A stretch of DNA of 7,309 nucleotides from JBDTGE01 sp050742975 (GCA_050742975.1 JBOGDQ010000194.1:1-7309), one strand, 5' to 3'; shown: positions 1 through 6,652, counted from the stretch's first letter. A program made the numbers and translations. The notes: generated by a model not told the origin, from the letters alone.

Positions 1-249
1 GACGAGTCGTTCTCCGCGCTGGACCTCGGGACGGACGCCCGGCTGCGGGCTGCACTCAAGCCGGTCACGCGCGACGCCGCGGTCATCGTCGTGGCGCAGC
101 GGGTCTCGACGATCATCGATGCCGACCAGATCGTCGTGCTCGACGACGGCGCCATCGTCGGCGTCGGCACGCACGACCAGCTCGTCGAGACCTGCCCGAC
201 CTACGCCGAGATCGTCGAGTCCCAGTTGTCGGCCGAGGACGCGGCATGA
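1..249 (+). CDS. ABC exporter half-transporter, C-terminal end of NBD (5' truncated)
   Basis: This is the last 82 residues of an ABC exporter subunit; the gene begins before the window. It opens within Walker B: the first residues, DESFSALD, give the Walker B Asp, the catalytic Glu position and the D-loop. The H-loop follows at residues 32-37 as AQRVST, with Gln (codon 97-99) where active subunits have His. After it comes the usual C-terminal NBD segment (DADQIVVLDDGAIVGVGTH). Family knowledge: His-to-Gln in the H-loop marks the subunit that supplies the degenerate ATP site of heterodimeric exporters such as TM287/288. The following gene has the matching partner features, so the two probably form one transporter in the cytoplasmic membrane. 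The stop is TGA at 247-249. The N-terminal membrane domain and Walker A lie outside the window. Substrate unknown. Confidence 0.93.
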   Translation, partial: DESFSALDLGTDARLRAALKPVTRDAAVIVVAQRVSTIIDADQIVVLDDGAIVGVGTHDQLVETCPTYAEIVESQLSAEDAA

Positions 250-273
250 GAACCGGAGTAGACGCTCACCTCC

Positions 274-299
274 GCTTCGCAGACCACGCTGACCGAAGC
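274..299 (+). repeat. Inverted repeat in the gap between the two ABC genes
   Basis: GCTTCG (274-279) and CGAAGC (294-299) can pair as a 6-bp stem with a 14-base loop. It lies in the 61-base gap between the two transporter genes and ends just before the likely ribosome binding site of the second gene (AAGGTGG, 300-306, four bases before the ATG). A hairpin here might tune the ratio of the two subunits. The stem is short and could be chance in such GC-rich DNA. Confidence 0.3.
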
Positions 300-310
300 A
301 AGGTGGACCG

Positions 311-2311
311 ATGAGTACACCCAACGGGAAGGTCGTCCCGAAGCGCATCCAGGGCGCCGAAGCGCGTCGCGGCGGCGGGCCGCCGTGGATGACGGCCGGG
401 ATGCCGGCCGAGAAGTCGATGAACTTCGGTCCGTCGGCGAAGCGATTGCTGCGCCGGCTGCGGCCGGAGCGGGCCAAGGTGCTGGTGGTCCTGCTGCTTG
501 CCGTCGGTAGCGTCGCTCTCGCGGTGCTCGGGCCGAAGATCCTCGGGCGGGCGACGGACATCATCTTCACCGGGTTCATCGGCAAGCACCTGCCGTCCGG
601 AATCAGCCTGCAGCAGGCGGTCGACTCGGCCCGCGCGCACGGCGACAACAACGTGGCCGATCTGCTCTCGAAGGCTCACGTCACGCCTGGCGCAGGCATC
701 GACTTCACCGACCTCGGCCAGGCGCTGCTTCTCGGGGTGGGCGTCTACGTCGGCGCGAGTGCGCTGTCCTGGTTGCAGGGCTGGCTGCTCAACGACGTCG
801 TGCAGAACACCGTGCGCAGGCTGCGCGCGGACGTCGAGGGCAAGATCAACCGGCTGCCGCTGCCGTACTTCGACCGGCAGCCGCGCGGCGAGTTGCTCAG
901 CCGTGTCACCAACGACATCGACAACATCCAGACGACGCTGCAGCAGACCATGAGCCAGCTGCTGACCTCGCTGCTCACCGTCGTCGGCGTGGTCACCATG
1001 ATGTTCGTGATCTCGCCGCTGCTCGCGCTCATCGCGCTGGTGACGATCCCCATCTCGATGGTGATCACCAAGGCGATCGCCAAGCGCTCGCAGGGCAAGT
1101 TCATCGCGCAGTGGAAGAACACCGGCCAGCTCAACGGGCAGATAGAGGAGGCCTTCACCGGGCACGAGCTGGTGAAGGTGTTCGGCCGGCACGCCGAGAT
1201 CGAGGCCGAGTTCGACAGGAAGAACGAGGAGCTGTTCCAGGCCAGCTTCGGGGCGCAGTTCATCAGCGGTCTGATCATGCCGGCGATGATGTTCATCGGG
1301 AACCTGAACTACGTTGTCATCGCCGTCGTGGGCGGGCTGCGGGTCGCGTCCGGCAGCATGAGCCTCGGCGACGTCCAGGCGTTCATCCAGTACTCGCGGC
1401 AGTTCACCCAGCCGCTCACCCAGGTCGCGTCCATGGCCAACCTGCTGCAGTCCGGCGTCGCTTCGGCCGAGCGGGTGTTCGACCTGCTCGACGCCGACGA
1501 GCAACTCCCCGATCCCGACCGGCCGCAGAAGCCGCTCGAGAAGCGCGGCCGCGTCGAGTTCGAGCACATCCACTTCAGCTACGACCCCGAGTCGCCGCTC
1601 ATCGAGGACCTGTCCCTGGTCGCCGACCCGGGCCACACCATCGCGATCGTAGGCCCGACCGGGGCCGGCAAGACGACGCTGGTGAACCTGATCATGCGGT
1701 TCTACGAGCTGGACGCCGGTCGGATCACGCTCGACGGCGTCGACATCACCGCGATGCGCCGCGATGCGCTTCGCGGGGAGATCGGGATGGTGCTGCAGGA
1801 CACCTGGCTGTTCGGCGGCACGATCAGGGACAACATCGCGTATGGGCGACCGGATGCGAGCGAGGAGGAGATCCTCGACGCCGCCCGCGCCGCCTTCGTC
1901 GACCGGTTCGTCCAGGCGCTGCCCGACGGGTACGACACGGTGATCGACGAGGAGAGCAGCAACCTGTCGACCGGGCAGAAGCAGCTGATGACGATCGCGC
2001 GCGCGTTCCTCGCCGAGCCGTCGCTGCTGATCCTGGACGAGGCGACCAGCTCGGTCGACACCCGGACCGAGGTACTGGTGCAGCACGCGATGGCAGCGTT
2101 GCGCTCGAACCGCACCAGTTTCGTCATCGCCCACCGGCTGTCGACCATTCGGGACGCGGACCTGATCCTGGTCATGGACGGCGGCAAGATCGTCGAGCAG
2201 GGCAATCACGAGCAGCTCCTGGCGGCGCGCGGCGCGTACTACGACCTGTACAACGCGCAGTTCTCGTCGGCGCCGGACGAGGTCGAGGGCGCGGCGGTTC
2301 CCGTCGGCTGA
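311..2311 (+). CDS. ABC exporter half-transporter (membrane domain plus NBD), active-site partner subunit
   Basis: This 666-residue half-transporter has a type I exporter membrane domain fused to an ATPase domain. Hydrophobic segments lie near residues 57-77, 136-160, 217-255 and 317-345. Between the first two is an insert of about 55 residues (about 83-136), probably an extracellular loop. ATPase motifs: A-loop Tyr424, Walker A GPTGAGKTT (448-456), Q-loop Gln496, signature LSTGQ (552-556), Walker B LLILDE (572-577) with catalytic Glu577, D-loop SSVD and H-loop His608 (AHRLST). The full catalytic set together with a non-canonical signature (LSTGQ for LSGGQ) is what the consensus-site subunit of a heterodimeric exporter carries; the upstream gene fits the other half. 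By memory it resembles the Rv1272c type, which has been linked to lipid or drug export; the substrate cannot be read here. The start is ATG at 311 with AAGGTGG four bases upstream. The soluble N-terminal tail (about 50 residues, Arg/Gly-rich) precedes the first membrane helix. Confidence 0.95.
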   Translation: MSTPNGKVVPKRIQGAEARRGGGPPWMTAGMPAEKSMNFGPSAKRLLRRLRPERAKVLVVLLLAVGSVALAVLGPKILGRATDIIFTGFIGKHLPSGISLQQAVDSARAHGDNNVADLLSKAHVTPGAGIDFTDLGQALLLGVGVYVGASALSWLQGWLLNDVVQNTVRRLRADVEGKINRLPLPYFDRQPRGELLSRVTNDIDNIQTTLQQTMSQLLTSLLTVVGVVTMMFVISPLLALIALVTIPISMVITKAIAKRSQGKFIAQWKNTGQLNGQIEEAFTGHELVKVFGRHAEIEAEFDRKNEELFQASFGAQFISGLIMPAMMFIGNLNYVVIAVVGGLRVASGSMSLGDVQAFIQYSRQFTQPLTQVASMANLLQSGVASAERVFDLLDADEQLPDPDRPQKPLEKRGRVEFEHIHFSYDPESPLIEDLSLVADPGHTIAIVGPTGAGKTTLVNLIMRFYELDAGRITLDGVDITAMRRDALRGEIGMVLQDTWLFGGTIRDNIAYGRPDASEEEILDAARAAFVDRFVQALPDGYDTVIDEESSNLSTGQKQLMTIARAFLAEPSLLILDEATSSVDTRTEVLVQHAMAALRSNRTSFVIAHRLSTIRDADLILVMDGGKIVEQGNHEQLLAARGAYYDLYNAQFSSAPDEVEGAAVPVG

Positions 2312-2345
2312 TATCCGGTTGGCCGACCCGGCAGACTCGGTAGCC

Positions 2346-3542
2346 GTGGACATCCAGATCCGGCGCGCCGTCGCCGCTGAGTACCCGGCGATCGCCGAGG
2401 TCGACGGTGCCAACTTCGGCTTCCACTACGGCGAGCAGGAGCTGGCCGACGCCCGGCTCGAGCTCGACCTGGACCGCGTCGTCGTCGCGGTCGACGGCGC
2501 GCGCATCGTCGGCGTGAGCGCCGAGCTGCCGATGCGGATGACCGTCCCGGGGGGCGAGGTGGCGGCGATGGGACTGACCTGGGTATCGGTCGAGATCACT
2601 CACCGGCGCCGGGGCGTGCTGCGCGCGATGATCGAGCAGCAACTGCGCGAGCACGCGGCCGAGGGGCTGGCCGCGACCGTCCTGGCCGCGAGCGAGGGCG
2701 GCATCTACGGCCGGTACGGGTTCGGCGTCGCGTCGCACGTGCGACGGACCAGGGTCGACCGGCTGCGTGCCCGACTGGCTGCCCCGGTGGACGGTTCGGC
2801 CGTCCGTCGGCTCACGACGGACGAGGCACGCGACCTGCTGCCCGGCCTGTACCAGCGCTGGCGCAGGGACGTGCCAGGAGCTTTGACCCGCAGCGACGAC
2901 CGCTGGCGGCTGGCGCTGCTGGATCGCGAGTACCAGCGCCACGGCATGTCCGGGCTCTTCCACCTCGTGCACCCCGACGGCTACGTGACCTACCGGATCA
3001 AGAGCGACTGGGGTGACGGCGACCCCAAGCACCTGTGCTGGCTGGTGGACTACGTCCCGATCACACCCGAGTCGCATGCCGCGCTGTGGCAGGCCCTGCT
3101 GAGCATGGACCTGATCGGAGCGATCGAAAGCCACCGGATCCCGCTCGACGATCCGCTGCCGCTGCTGCTCGCCGACTACCGGCGGACGGAGACGACGCAC
3201 GTCGGCGACGGCATGTGGGTGCGGCCCCTGGACCCGGCGCTGCTGCTCTCCGCGCGTGACTATGCGGTCGAGATCGAGACGGTCCTGCAGGTGATCGACC
3301 CCGTGCTGGGTGACGGCCGCTATCTGCTCCGCGGCGGGCCCGAGGGCGCGACGTGTGAGCGGACCGATCGCAGCGCCGACCTCACCCTCGGAGTCGGCTC
3401 GCTCGGCGCGGTCAGCCTCGGCGGCGTTCGGCTCGCGCGGCACGCCCGGGCCGGTCAGGTCGCCGGTGACGCGCGCGCGATCACCCGGCTCGACCGCGCG
3501 CTGGTCGCCGATCGCCTGCCGTTCCACGGCACGCAGATCTGA
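2346..3542 (+). CDS. eis: Eis-family GNAT N-acetyltransferase with SCP-like C-terminal domain
   Basis: This is a 398-residue protein from GTG 2346. An in-frame TTG at 2319 would add nine residues; neither start has a clear Shine-Dalgarno. GTG is preferred because the conserved fold begins at once (MDIQIRRAV). The first GNAT domain shows GLTWVSV, then the acetyl-CoA pyrophosphate loop HRRRGVL (about 86-92), then ASEGGIYGRYGFG (about 115-127). This set is diagnostic of Eis proteins; the Tyr in IYGR sits where Mtb Eis has its proposed general acid. A second, degenerate GNAT region follows, and the last 100 or so residues look like the sterol-carrier-protein-like domain. Family knowledge: Eis enzymes acetylate multiple amines of aminoglycosides and other amine substrates, usually as hexamers. 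The C-terminus ends ...PFHGTQI, with Ile last, whereas Mtb Eis ends in Phe and uses its terminal carboxylate. It follows the ABC gene by 34 bases on the same strand, so cotranscription is plausible. The symbol is by family; orthology is not proven. Confidence 0.88.
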   Translation: MDIQIRRAVAAEYPAIAEVDGANFGFHYGEQELADARLELDLDRVVVAVDGARIVGVSAELPMRMTVPGGEVAAMGLTWVSVEITHRRRGVLRAMIEQQLREHAAEGLAATVLAASEGGIYGRYGFGVASHVRRTRVDRLRARLAAPVDGSAVRRLTTDEARDLLPGLYQRWRRDVPGALTRSDDRWRLALLDREYQRHGMSGLFHLVHPDGYVTYRIKSDWGDGDPKHLCWLVDYVPITPESHAALWQALLSMDLIGAIESHRIPLDDPLPLLLADYRRTETTHVGDGMWVRPLDPALLLSARDYAVEIETVLQVIDPVLGDGRYLLRGGPEGATCERTDRSADLTLGVGSLGAVSLGGVRLARHARAGQVAGDARAITRLDRALVADRLPFHGTQI

Positions 3543-3557
3543 GGCGGCCGCCGCCTT
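3541..3557 (+). terminator. GC-rich hairpin at the acetyltransferase stop codon, possible terminator
   Basis: Bases 3541-3547 (GAGGCGG) can pair with 3551-3557 (CCGCCTT) around a CCG loop, giving a 7-bp stem with one G-U pair. It overlaps the TGA stop (3540-3542) and has only TT after the GC core, so there is no real U-tract. High-GC actinobacteria often have such U-poor hairpins at gene ends, and the next gene is convergent, so transcription should end near here. Termination itself is an inference. Confidence 0.4.
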
Positions 3558-3643
3558 GTGACGTGCGTGGCCACGCGGCCGGTGCTTCGTCGGCATGTAG
3601 CCCGGCTGGGTGGCCACACACTCCCACGGTGTCAACTCCGAGG
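3543..3643. other. Convergent intergenic gap with palindrome and repeated GTGGCCAC
   Basis: This 101-base gap separates two converging genes and no credible gene lies in it. Besides the hairpin at its left edge it holds a perfect 12-base palindrome, GCGTGGCCACGC (3565-3576). The 8-base core GTGGCCAC is repeated at 3610-3617. The palindrome could act as a terminator stem for either strand or as a protein site. I see no tRNA or other RNA gene here. Confidence 0.45.
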
Positions 3644-4096
3644 TCAGGGCAGCCCGGGGAACGCCACGGTCGGGGCCGGGGGCCGCGCGACCCTGGCCCA
3701 CTTCGTAGCCCGCACGGCGCTGGCCGTGAGCGCGGACTGCGCACTGGCACGCAGCTTGGTGGGCAGCGGCCCGGTCGTGCTCGCGGCGGCCGAGTACAGG
3801 AAACGCCAGGCCGACGCGCAGTCGTCCTCGACCCGTGACGCGAGGGCTCGCGCCTGCGCGGCCGTCGAGACCGGATACAGGTCGGGGTAGTCGGCCGCCG
3901 GCGGGGCGGGATCGAGCCGACTCGACGTCATCGCCGCTTCCGTCGTGTTGCGCAGGGTTTCGTGCTGGTCCGAGCACGCGATCACCAGCGCGATGTCGGA
4001 CGTGCCGTGCAGCTGGGCGCCCACCAGCCCGTAGGCGAACGAGGCCCGGTGCTCGGCCGCGAGTGCCCCCTGCCAGGCATCGGTCAAGGCGCTCAT
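3644..4096 (-). CDS. DUF4439 ferritin-like protein
   Basis: This 150-residue alanine-rich protein has no signal peptide or membrane segment, so it is probably cytoplasmic. The N-terminus (ALAAEHRASFAYGLVGAQL, residues 11-29), the following DQHETLRN (43-50) and the later ALASRVEDDCASAWRFLY (84-101) fit the DUF4439 ferritin-like helical family. Candidate polar core residues are Glu15, His16, His45, Glu46 and Glu90. No function is established for the family that I know of, and metal binding is not shown. It starts at ATG (4094-4096), 28 bases after the stop of the Tat-signal gene on the same strand, so the two are probably one transcript. The ribosome binding site is weak. Position and type match my memory of Rv2844 beside rimP in M. 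tuberculosis. The Pro-rich C-terminal tail (about 139-150) is probably disordered. Confidence 0.85.
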   Translation of the reverse strand: MSALTDAWQGALAAEHRASFAYGLVGAQLHGTSDIALVIACSDQHETLRNTTEAAMTSSRLDPAPPAADYPDLYPVSTAAQARALASRVEDDCASAWRFLYSAAASTTGPLPTKLRASAQSALTASAVRATKWARVARPPAPTVAFPGLP

Positions 4097-4124
4097 CGGC
4101 CGCCCGGTCCGGGTGCGAGCGCGC

Positions 4125-4655
4125 TCACGAGAGCAGCTCCGCGTGGCTGGCCTCGCACGCCGCGATGGATGCCAGCAGGGTGGCGTTCCGGCCGGTCAGC
4201 CTCGCCGCGCGGGCGGCAGCGCGGACCGATGCCCCCTTCTCGGCGGACCGCAGTCCCGCGAGCGTGAGCGTCGGTGGCGCGGCTGTCGGCCGCGGCGAAG
4301 GCCCGGTCGCGATCCCGGTCGGGTCCGTGGCCGTCGCCAACGCGGCTTGCAGCGCCTGCTCGTGCGCGAGGTGGTGGGCCCGGACCTGTCCCAGCACCGC
4401 GGCCGACGCGGGGGACCCCGCACGGGATGCGTCGATTGACCCGATCAGCGCCCGCTCGGCCTGAACCGCCGCCACCAGGTCTGCGGGCGGCACCGGCGCT
4501 GCCTTGCGAGGTGTGTGAGTGCGAACCAACCCGGCCGCCACGCCGCCGCCCGCACCGGCAACGACCGCGACAACACCGCCGACCAGGAACACGCGCCGGG
4601 ACGGTCCGGCGGCTGACGACCGGTGCGCGCCCGCCGCGGCCTGCTCATCCGTCAC
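4125..4655 (-). CDS. Tat-signal alanine-rich protein with ferritin-like residue pattern (Rv2843-like by position)
   Basis: This 176-residue protein starts at GTG (4653-4655); no in-frame alternative start lies upstream before rimP. Residues 19-24 read SRRVFL, a twin-arginine motif, followed by a hydrophobic stretch to about residue 44. The protein is therefore likely exported folded or anchored by this segment. There is no lipobox Cys. The mature part is helical and Ala-rich, with acidic/His positions in four blocks: Glu67, HLAHE (95-99), Glu139, and EASHAE (168-173, an ExxH). That spacing resembles a ferritin-like four-helix bundle. A Pro/Thr-rich linker (about 117-129) separates helices two and three. 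It sits immediately upstream of the DUF4439 gene and diverges from rimP with 60 bases between starts. By position it matches Rv2843 of M. tuberculosis as I remember it. Function unknown; the metal-site reading is inference. No Shine-Dalgarno is obvious. Confidence 0.75.
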   Translation of the reverse strand: MTDEQAAAGAHRSSAAGPSRRVFLVGGVVAVVAGAGGGVAAGLVRTHTPRKAAPVPPADLVAAVQAERALIGSIDASRAGSPASAAVLGQVRAHHLAHEQALQAALATATDPTGIATGPSPRPTAAPPTLTLAGLRSAEKGASVRAAARAARLTGRNATLLASIAACEASHAELLS

Positions 4656-4715
4656 GCACGCAGTCTCGCAGAGCCGATAGGCTCGCTGTTCGACAACTGA
4701 AGGACAGGAGCGAAG
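4656..4715. promoter_or_regulatory. Divergent rimP / Tat-gene intergenic region with inverted repeat
   Basis: These 60 bases must hold or overlap the 5' signals of both directions. A perfect inverted repeat GAGCC-GATA-GGCTC lies at 4671-4684, and TAGGCT (4678-4683) inside it fits the actinobacterial TANNNT -10 pattern toward rimP. I find no convincing -35 box at proper distance, and no good promoter for the minus strand. The rimP ribosome binding site is clear: AGGAG at 4706-4710, five bases before ATG 4716. The inverted repeat could be an operator or a leader hairpin. Confidence 0.35.
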
Positions 4716-5219
4716 ATGCCGTCCGCAACTGCAGGAAGCTCCGCTGCGAAGGCGCGCGAGCACCTGCTGGAGACACTCCGACCTGTCGTCGAGGCGATCG
4801 GCTACGACCTCGAGGACGTCACGGTCACAGCGGCCGGACGGCGCAGCCTGGTCCGCGTGAGCGTGGACGCCGACGGTGGCATCGACCTGGACGCTGTCGC
4901 CGCGGTATCGCGCCAGATCTCCGACGCGCTGGATCGCGACGAGATCGGCGGAGCGGCGTTCGCCGGCCCGTACGTCCTGGAGGTCAGCTCGCCCGGAGTG
5001 GACCGCCCGCTCGTCGAGCAGCGGCACTGGCGGCGTGCGCGCGGGCGACTGGTCCAGGTGCCGGTCGGGGACAAGACGGTGACCGGCCGGGTTCAGGCTG
5101 TGTCCGACAAGGGCGTCACGTTCGACGTCGACGGGTCCGAACGCGAGATCGCGTGGTCGGATCTTGGCCGGGGCAGGGTCCAGGTCGAGTTCAACCGCGC
5201 CCATGCAGAGGAAGACTGA
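4716..5219 (+). CDS. rimP: Ribosome maturation factor RimP
   Basis: This 167-residue protein is the cytoplasmic factor needed for late 30S subunit maturation. The hallmark motif LEVSSPGVDRPL is at residues 88-99, at the end of the N-terminal alpha/beta domain. Before it are the conserved RVSVDADGGIDLD (47-59) and the helix with AVSRQISDALD. The C-terminal SH3-like domain follows (about 104-162: GRLVQVPVGDKTVTGRV..., with DLGRGRVQVEF near the end). Length is normal for actinobacteria. The start is ATG 4716 with AGGAG at ideal spacing; the first 12 residues or so are an Ala/Ser-rich extension. It is the first gene of a four-gene run, only three bases from nusA, and RimP-NusA adjacency is widely conserved. 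Its promoter must lie in the short divergent gap or inside the oppositely oriented gene. Confidence 0.97.
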   Translation: MPSATAGSSAAKAREHLLETLRPVVEAIGYDLEDVTVTAAGRRSLVRVSVDADGGIDLDAVAAVSRQISDALDRDEIGGAAFAGPYVLEVSSPGVDRPLVEQRHWRRARGRLVQVPVGDKTVTGRVQAVSDKGVTFDVDGSEREIAWSDLGRGRVQVEFNRAHAEED

Positions 5220-5222
5220 GCC

Positions 5223-6284
5223 GTGATCAACGTCGACATCACTGCGCTGCGCAGCATCGAACGAGAGAAGGAAATCCCGTTCGATACGCTGATGAACGCG
5301 CTGGAAACCGCTCTGCTGACGGCGTACAAGCACACGCCGCACTCCATGCCGCACGCCCGCGTCGTCATCGATCGCAAGAGCGGCGAGATCGTCGTCTGGG
5401 CGCAGGAGTACGCGGCGGACGGCACCCTGATCGAGGAGTACGACGACACCCCGACGAACTTCGGGCGGGTCGCCGCCATGACCGCGCGCCAGGTGATCCT
5501 GCAGCGGCTGCGCGACGCCGAGCACGACCAGACGTTCGGGGAGTATTCCGGACGCGAGGGGGACATCGTCACGGGCATCATCCAGGCCGATGCCCAGGCG
5601 TCGGCGCGTGGTCTGGTCCTGGTCGACATCGGCAAGATCGAGGCCGTGCTGCCGCAGTCCGAACAGGTGCCCGGCGAGGAGTACACGCACGGCAGCCGGC
5701 TGCGCTGCTACGTCGTGGGCGTCACCCGTGGCATGCGCGGGCCGCAGGTCAGCGTGAGCCGAACCCATCCCAACCTGGTGAAGAAGCTGTTCGCGCTCGA
5801 GGTCCCGGAGATAGCCGACGGCAGCGTCGAGATCGTCGACGTCGCCCGCGAGGCCGGGCATCGCAGCAAGATCGCGGTCCGGACGTCGGTCGCCGGGCTC
5901 AATGCGAAGGGGGCGTGCATCGGCCCGATGGGCCAGCGGGTGCGCAACGTGGTCGCCGAGCTGCACGGCGAGAAGATCGACATCATCGACTGGCACGAGG
6001 ACCCCGCTACCTATGTTGGCAACGCGCTCTCACCGGCGCACGCGCTCTCGGCCCAGGTGGTGGATGCGGCGGCGCAGAAGGTCGTCGTCGTGGTGCCGGA
6101 CTTTCAGCTGTCGCTGGCGATCGGACGCGAGGGGCAGAACGCGCGGCTGGCTCACCGGCTGACCGGCTGGTGGATCGACATCCACAGCGACGCCGAAGGC
6201 CAGCGCCCCGAAGCGAGTAGCAACGCACCGCCTGGCAGCGCGCCGACCGTAGGTCCAGGCGCTCAGGGAAACAGAGCGGGGTAG
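5223..6284 (+). CDS. nusA: Transcription elongation/termination factor NusA
   Basis: This 353-residue protein binds RNA polymerase and nascent RNA and controls pausing, termination and antitermination. Domains in order: N-terminal polymerase-binding domain (1 to about 105); S1 RNA-binding domain (about 108-180, REGDIVTGII ... GPQVSVSRTHP); KH1 (about 185-255, GPMG loop at 234-237); KH2 (about 260-325, GREG loop at 301-304, then NARLAHRLTGWWIDI). The acidic C-terminal repeats of enterobacterial NusA are absent, as is usual in actinobacteria. The last 28 residues are a Pro/Gly/Ala-rich tail. The start is GTG 5223, three bases after the rimP stop, with AGAGGA (5207-5212) inside the rimP 3' end, so translation is probably coupled. 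Two bases of spacing would be better than the ten seen, but no other start fits the family N-terminus. The gene ends with TAG, eight bases before ylxR. Confidence 0.98.
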   Translation: MINVDITALRSIEREKEIPFDTLMNALETALLTAYKHTPHSMPHARVVIDRKSGEIVVWAQEYAADGTLIEEYDDTPTNFGRVAAMTARQVILQRLRDAEHDQTFGEYSGREGDIVTGIIQADAQASARGLVLVDIGKIEAVLPQSEQVPGEEYTHGSRLRCYVVGVTRGMRGPQVSVSRTHPNLVKKLFALEVPEIADGSVEIVDVAREAGHRSKIAVRTSVAGLNAKGACIGPMGQRVRNVVAELHGEKIDIIDWHEDPATYVGNALSPAHALSAQVVDAAAQKVVVVVPDFQLSLAIGREGQNARLAHRLTGWWIDIHSDAEGQRPEASSNAPPGSAPTVGPGAQGNRAG

Positions 6285-6292
6285 ACTTTCTG

Positions 6293-6652
6293 ATGGCCGT
6301 GCGAACGTCGACGGCATCCGATTCCGACCAGAGCGGGCCTGCGCGCCCGATCCGGACGTGCATCGGGTGTCGGCAGCGAGCGGCGGCTACCGAGTTGCTC
6401 CGCGTCGTCATGGCGCCGGATCGCGTCGGGCCGGCCCAGCCGGTTCCCGTCGTCCCGGATCCACGGCACCGCACGCCCGGCCGTGGTGCATGGCTGCATC
6501 ACGACCTCGAGTGCGTCGAACTCGCCGAGCGGCGCCGGGCCTTCGCCCGGGCGCTCCGTGCGCCCGGACCCGTCGACCCGACGCCGGTGCGCGAGTACGT
6601 AGCGGGCGCGGCCCGGTCAACCGAACCAGCGGAACCCCGCAGGAGTGAATGA
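6293..6652 (+). CDS. ylxR: YlxR family RNA-binding protein (DUF448)
   Basis: This 119-residue basic protein has the full YlxR signature: RTCIGCR (21-27), ELLRVV (34-39), PGRGAWLH (62-69), Cys74 and RRAFARALR (81-89). The two Cys of CIGC with Cys74 are typical of the family. Family knowledge: YlxR folds into a small RNA-binding domain, and the Bacillus homologue (RnpM) is reported to bind and modulate RNase P; whether this holds in actinobacteria is not shown here. It follows nusA by eight bases with only a weak G-run (6278-6281) upstream of ATG 6293, so it is probably translated by coupling to nusA. An AGGAG (6641-6645) near its 3' end precedes its TGA (6650-6652), which overlaps a further ATG. 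The N-terminal 18 residues and the C-terminal tail are low complexity. Confidence 0.95.
   Translation: MAVRTSTASDSDQSGPARPIRTCIGCRQRAAATELLRVVMAPDRVGPAQPVPVVPDPRHRTPGRGAWLHHDLECVELAERRRAFARALRAPGPVDPTPVREYVAGAARSTEPAEPRRSE

Noticed and set aside
266..2413. Very long open frame on the minus strand across the second ABC gene (about 715 codons)
   Set aside because: Its translation is Arg/Asp/His/Val-rich without recognisable domains, as expected opposite a high-GC gene with strong third-position bias; the plus strand encodes a full ABC exporter.
3558..3890. Plus-strand open frames over the DUF4439 gene
   Set aside because: No motifs and Arg/Ala-rich composition; the minus-strand frame matches a known family and its length.
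2172..3977. Long minus-strand open frame across the acetyltransferase
   Set aside because: Low-complexity Arg/Pro/Ala/Asp composition, no motif, and it overlaps two well-supported genes (Eis family and DUF4439).
4656..5996. Minus-strand open frame extending upstream from the Tat-signal gene through rimP and nusA
   Set aside because: Only the part from GTG 4655 onward looks like a protein with a start and signal peptide; the upstream extension is antisense shadow of rimP and nusA.
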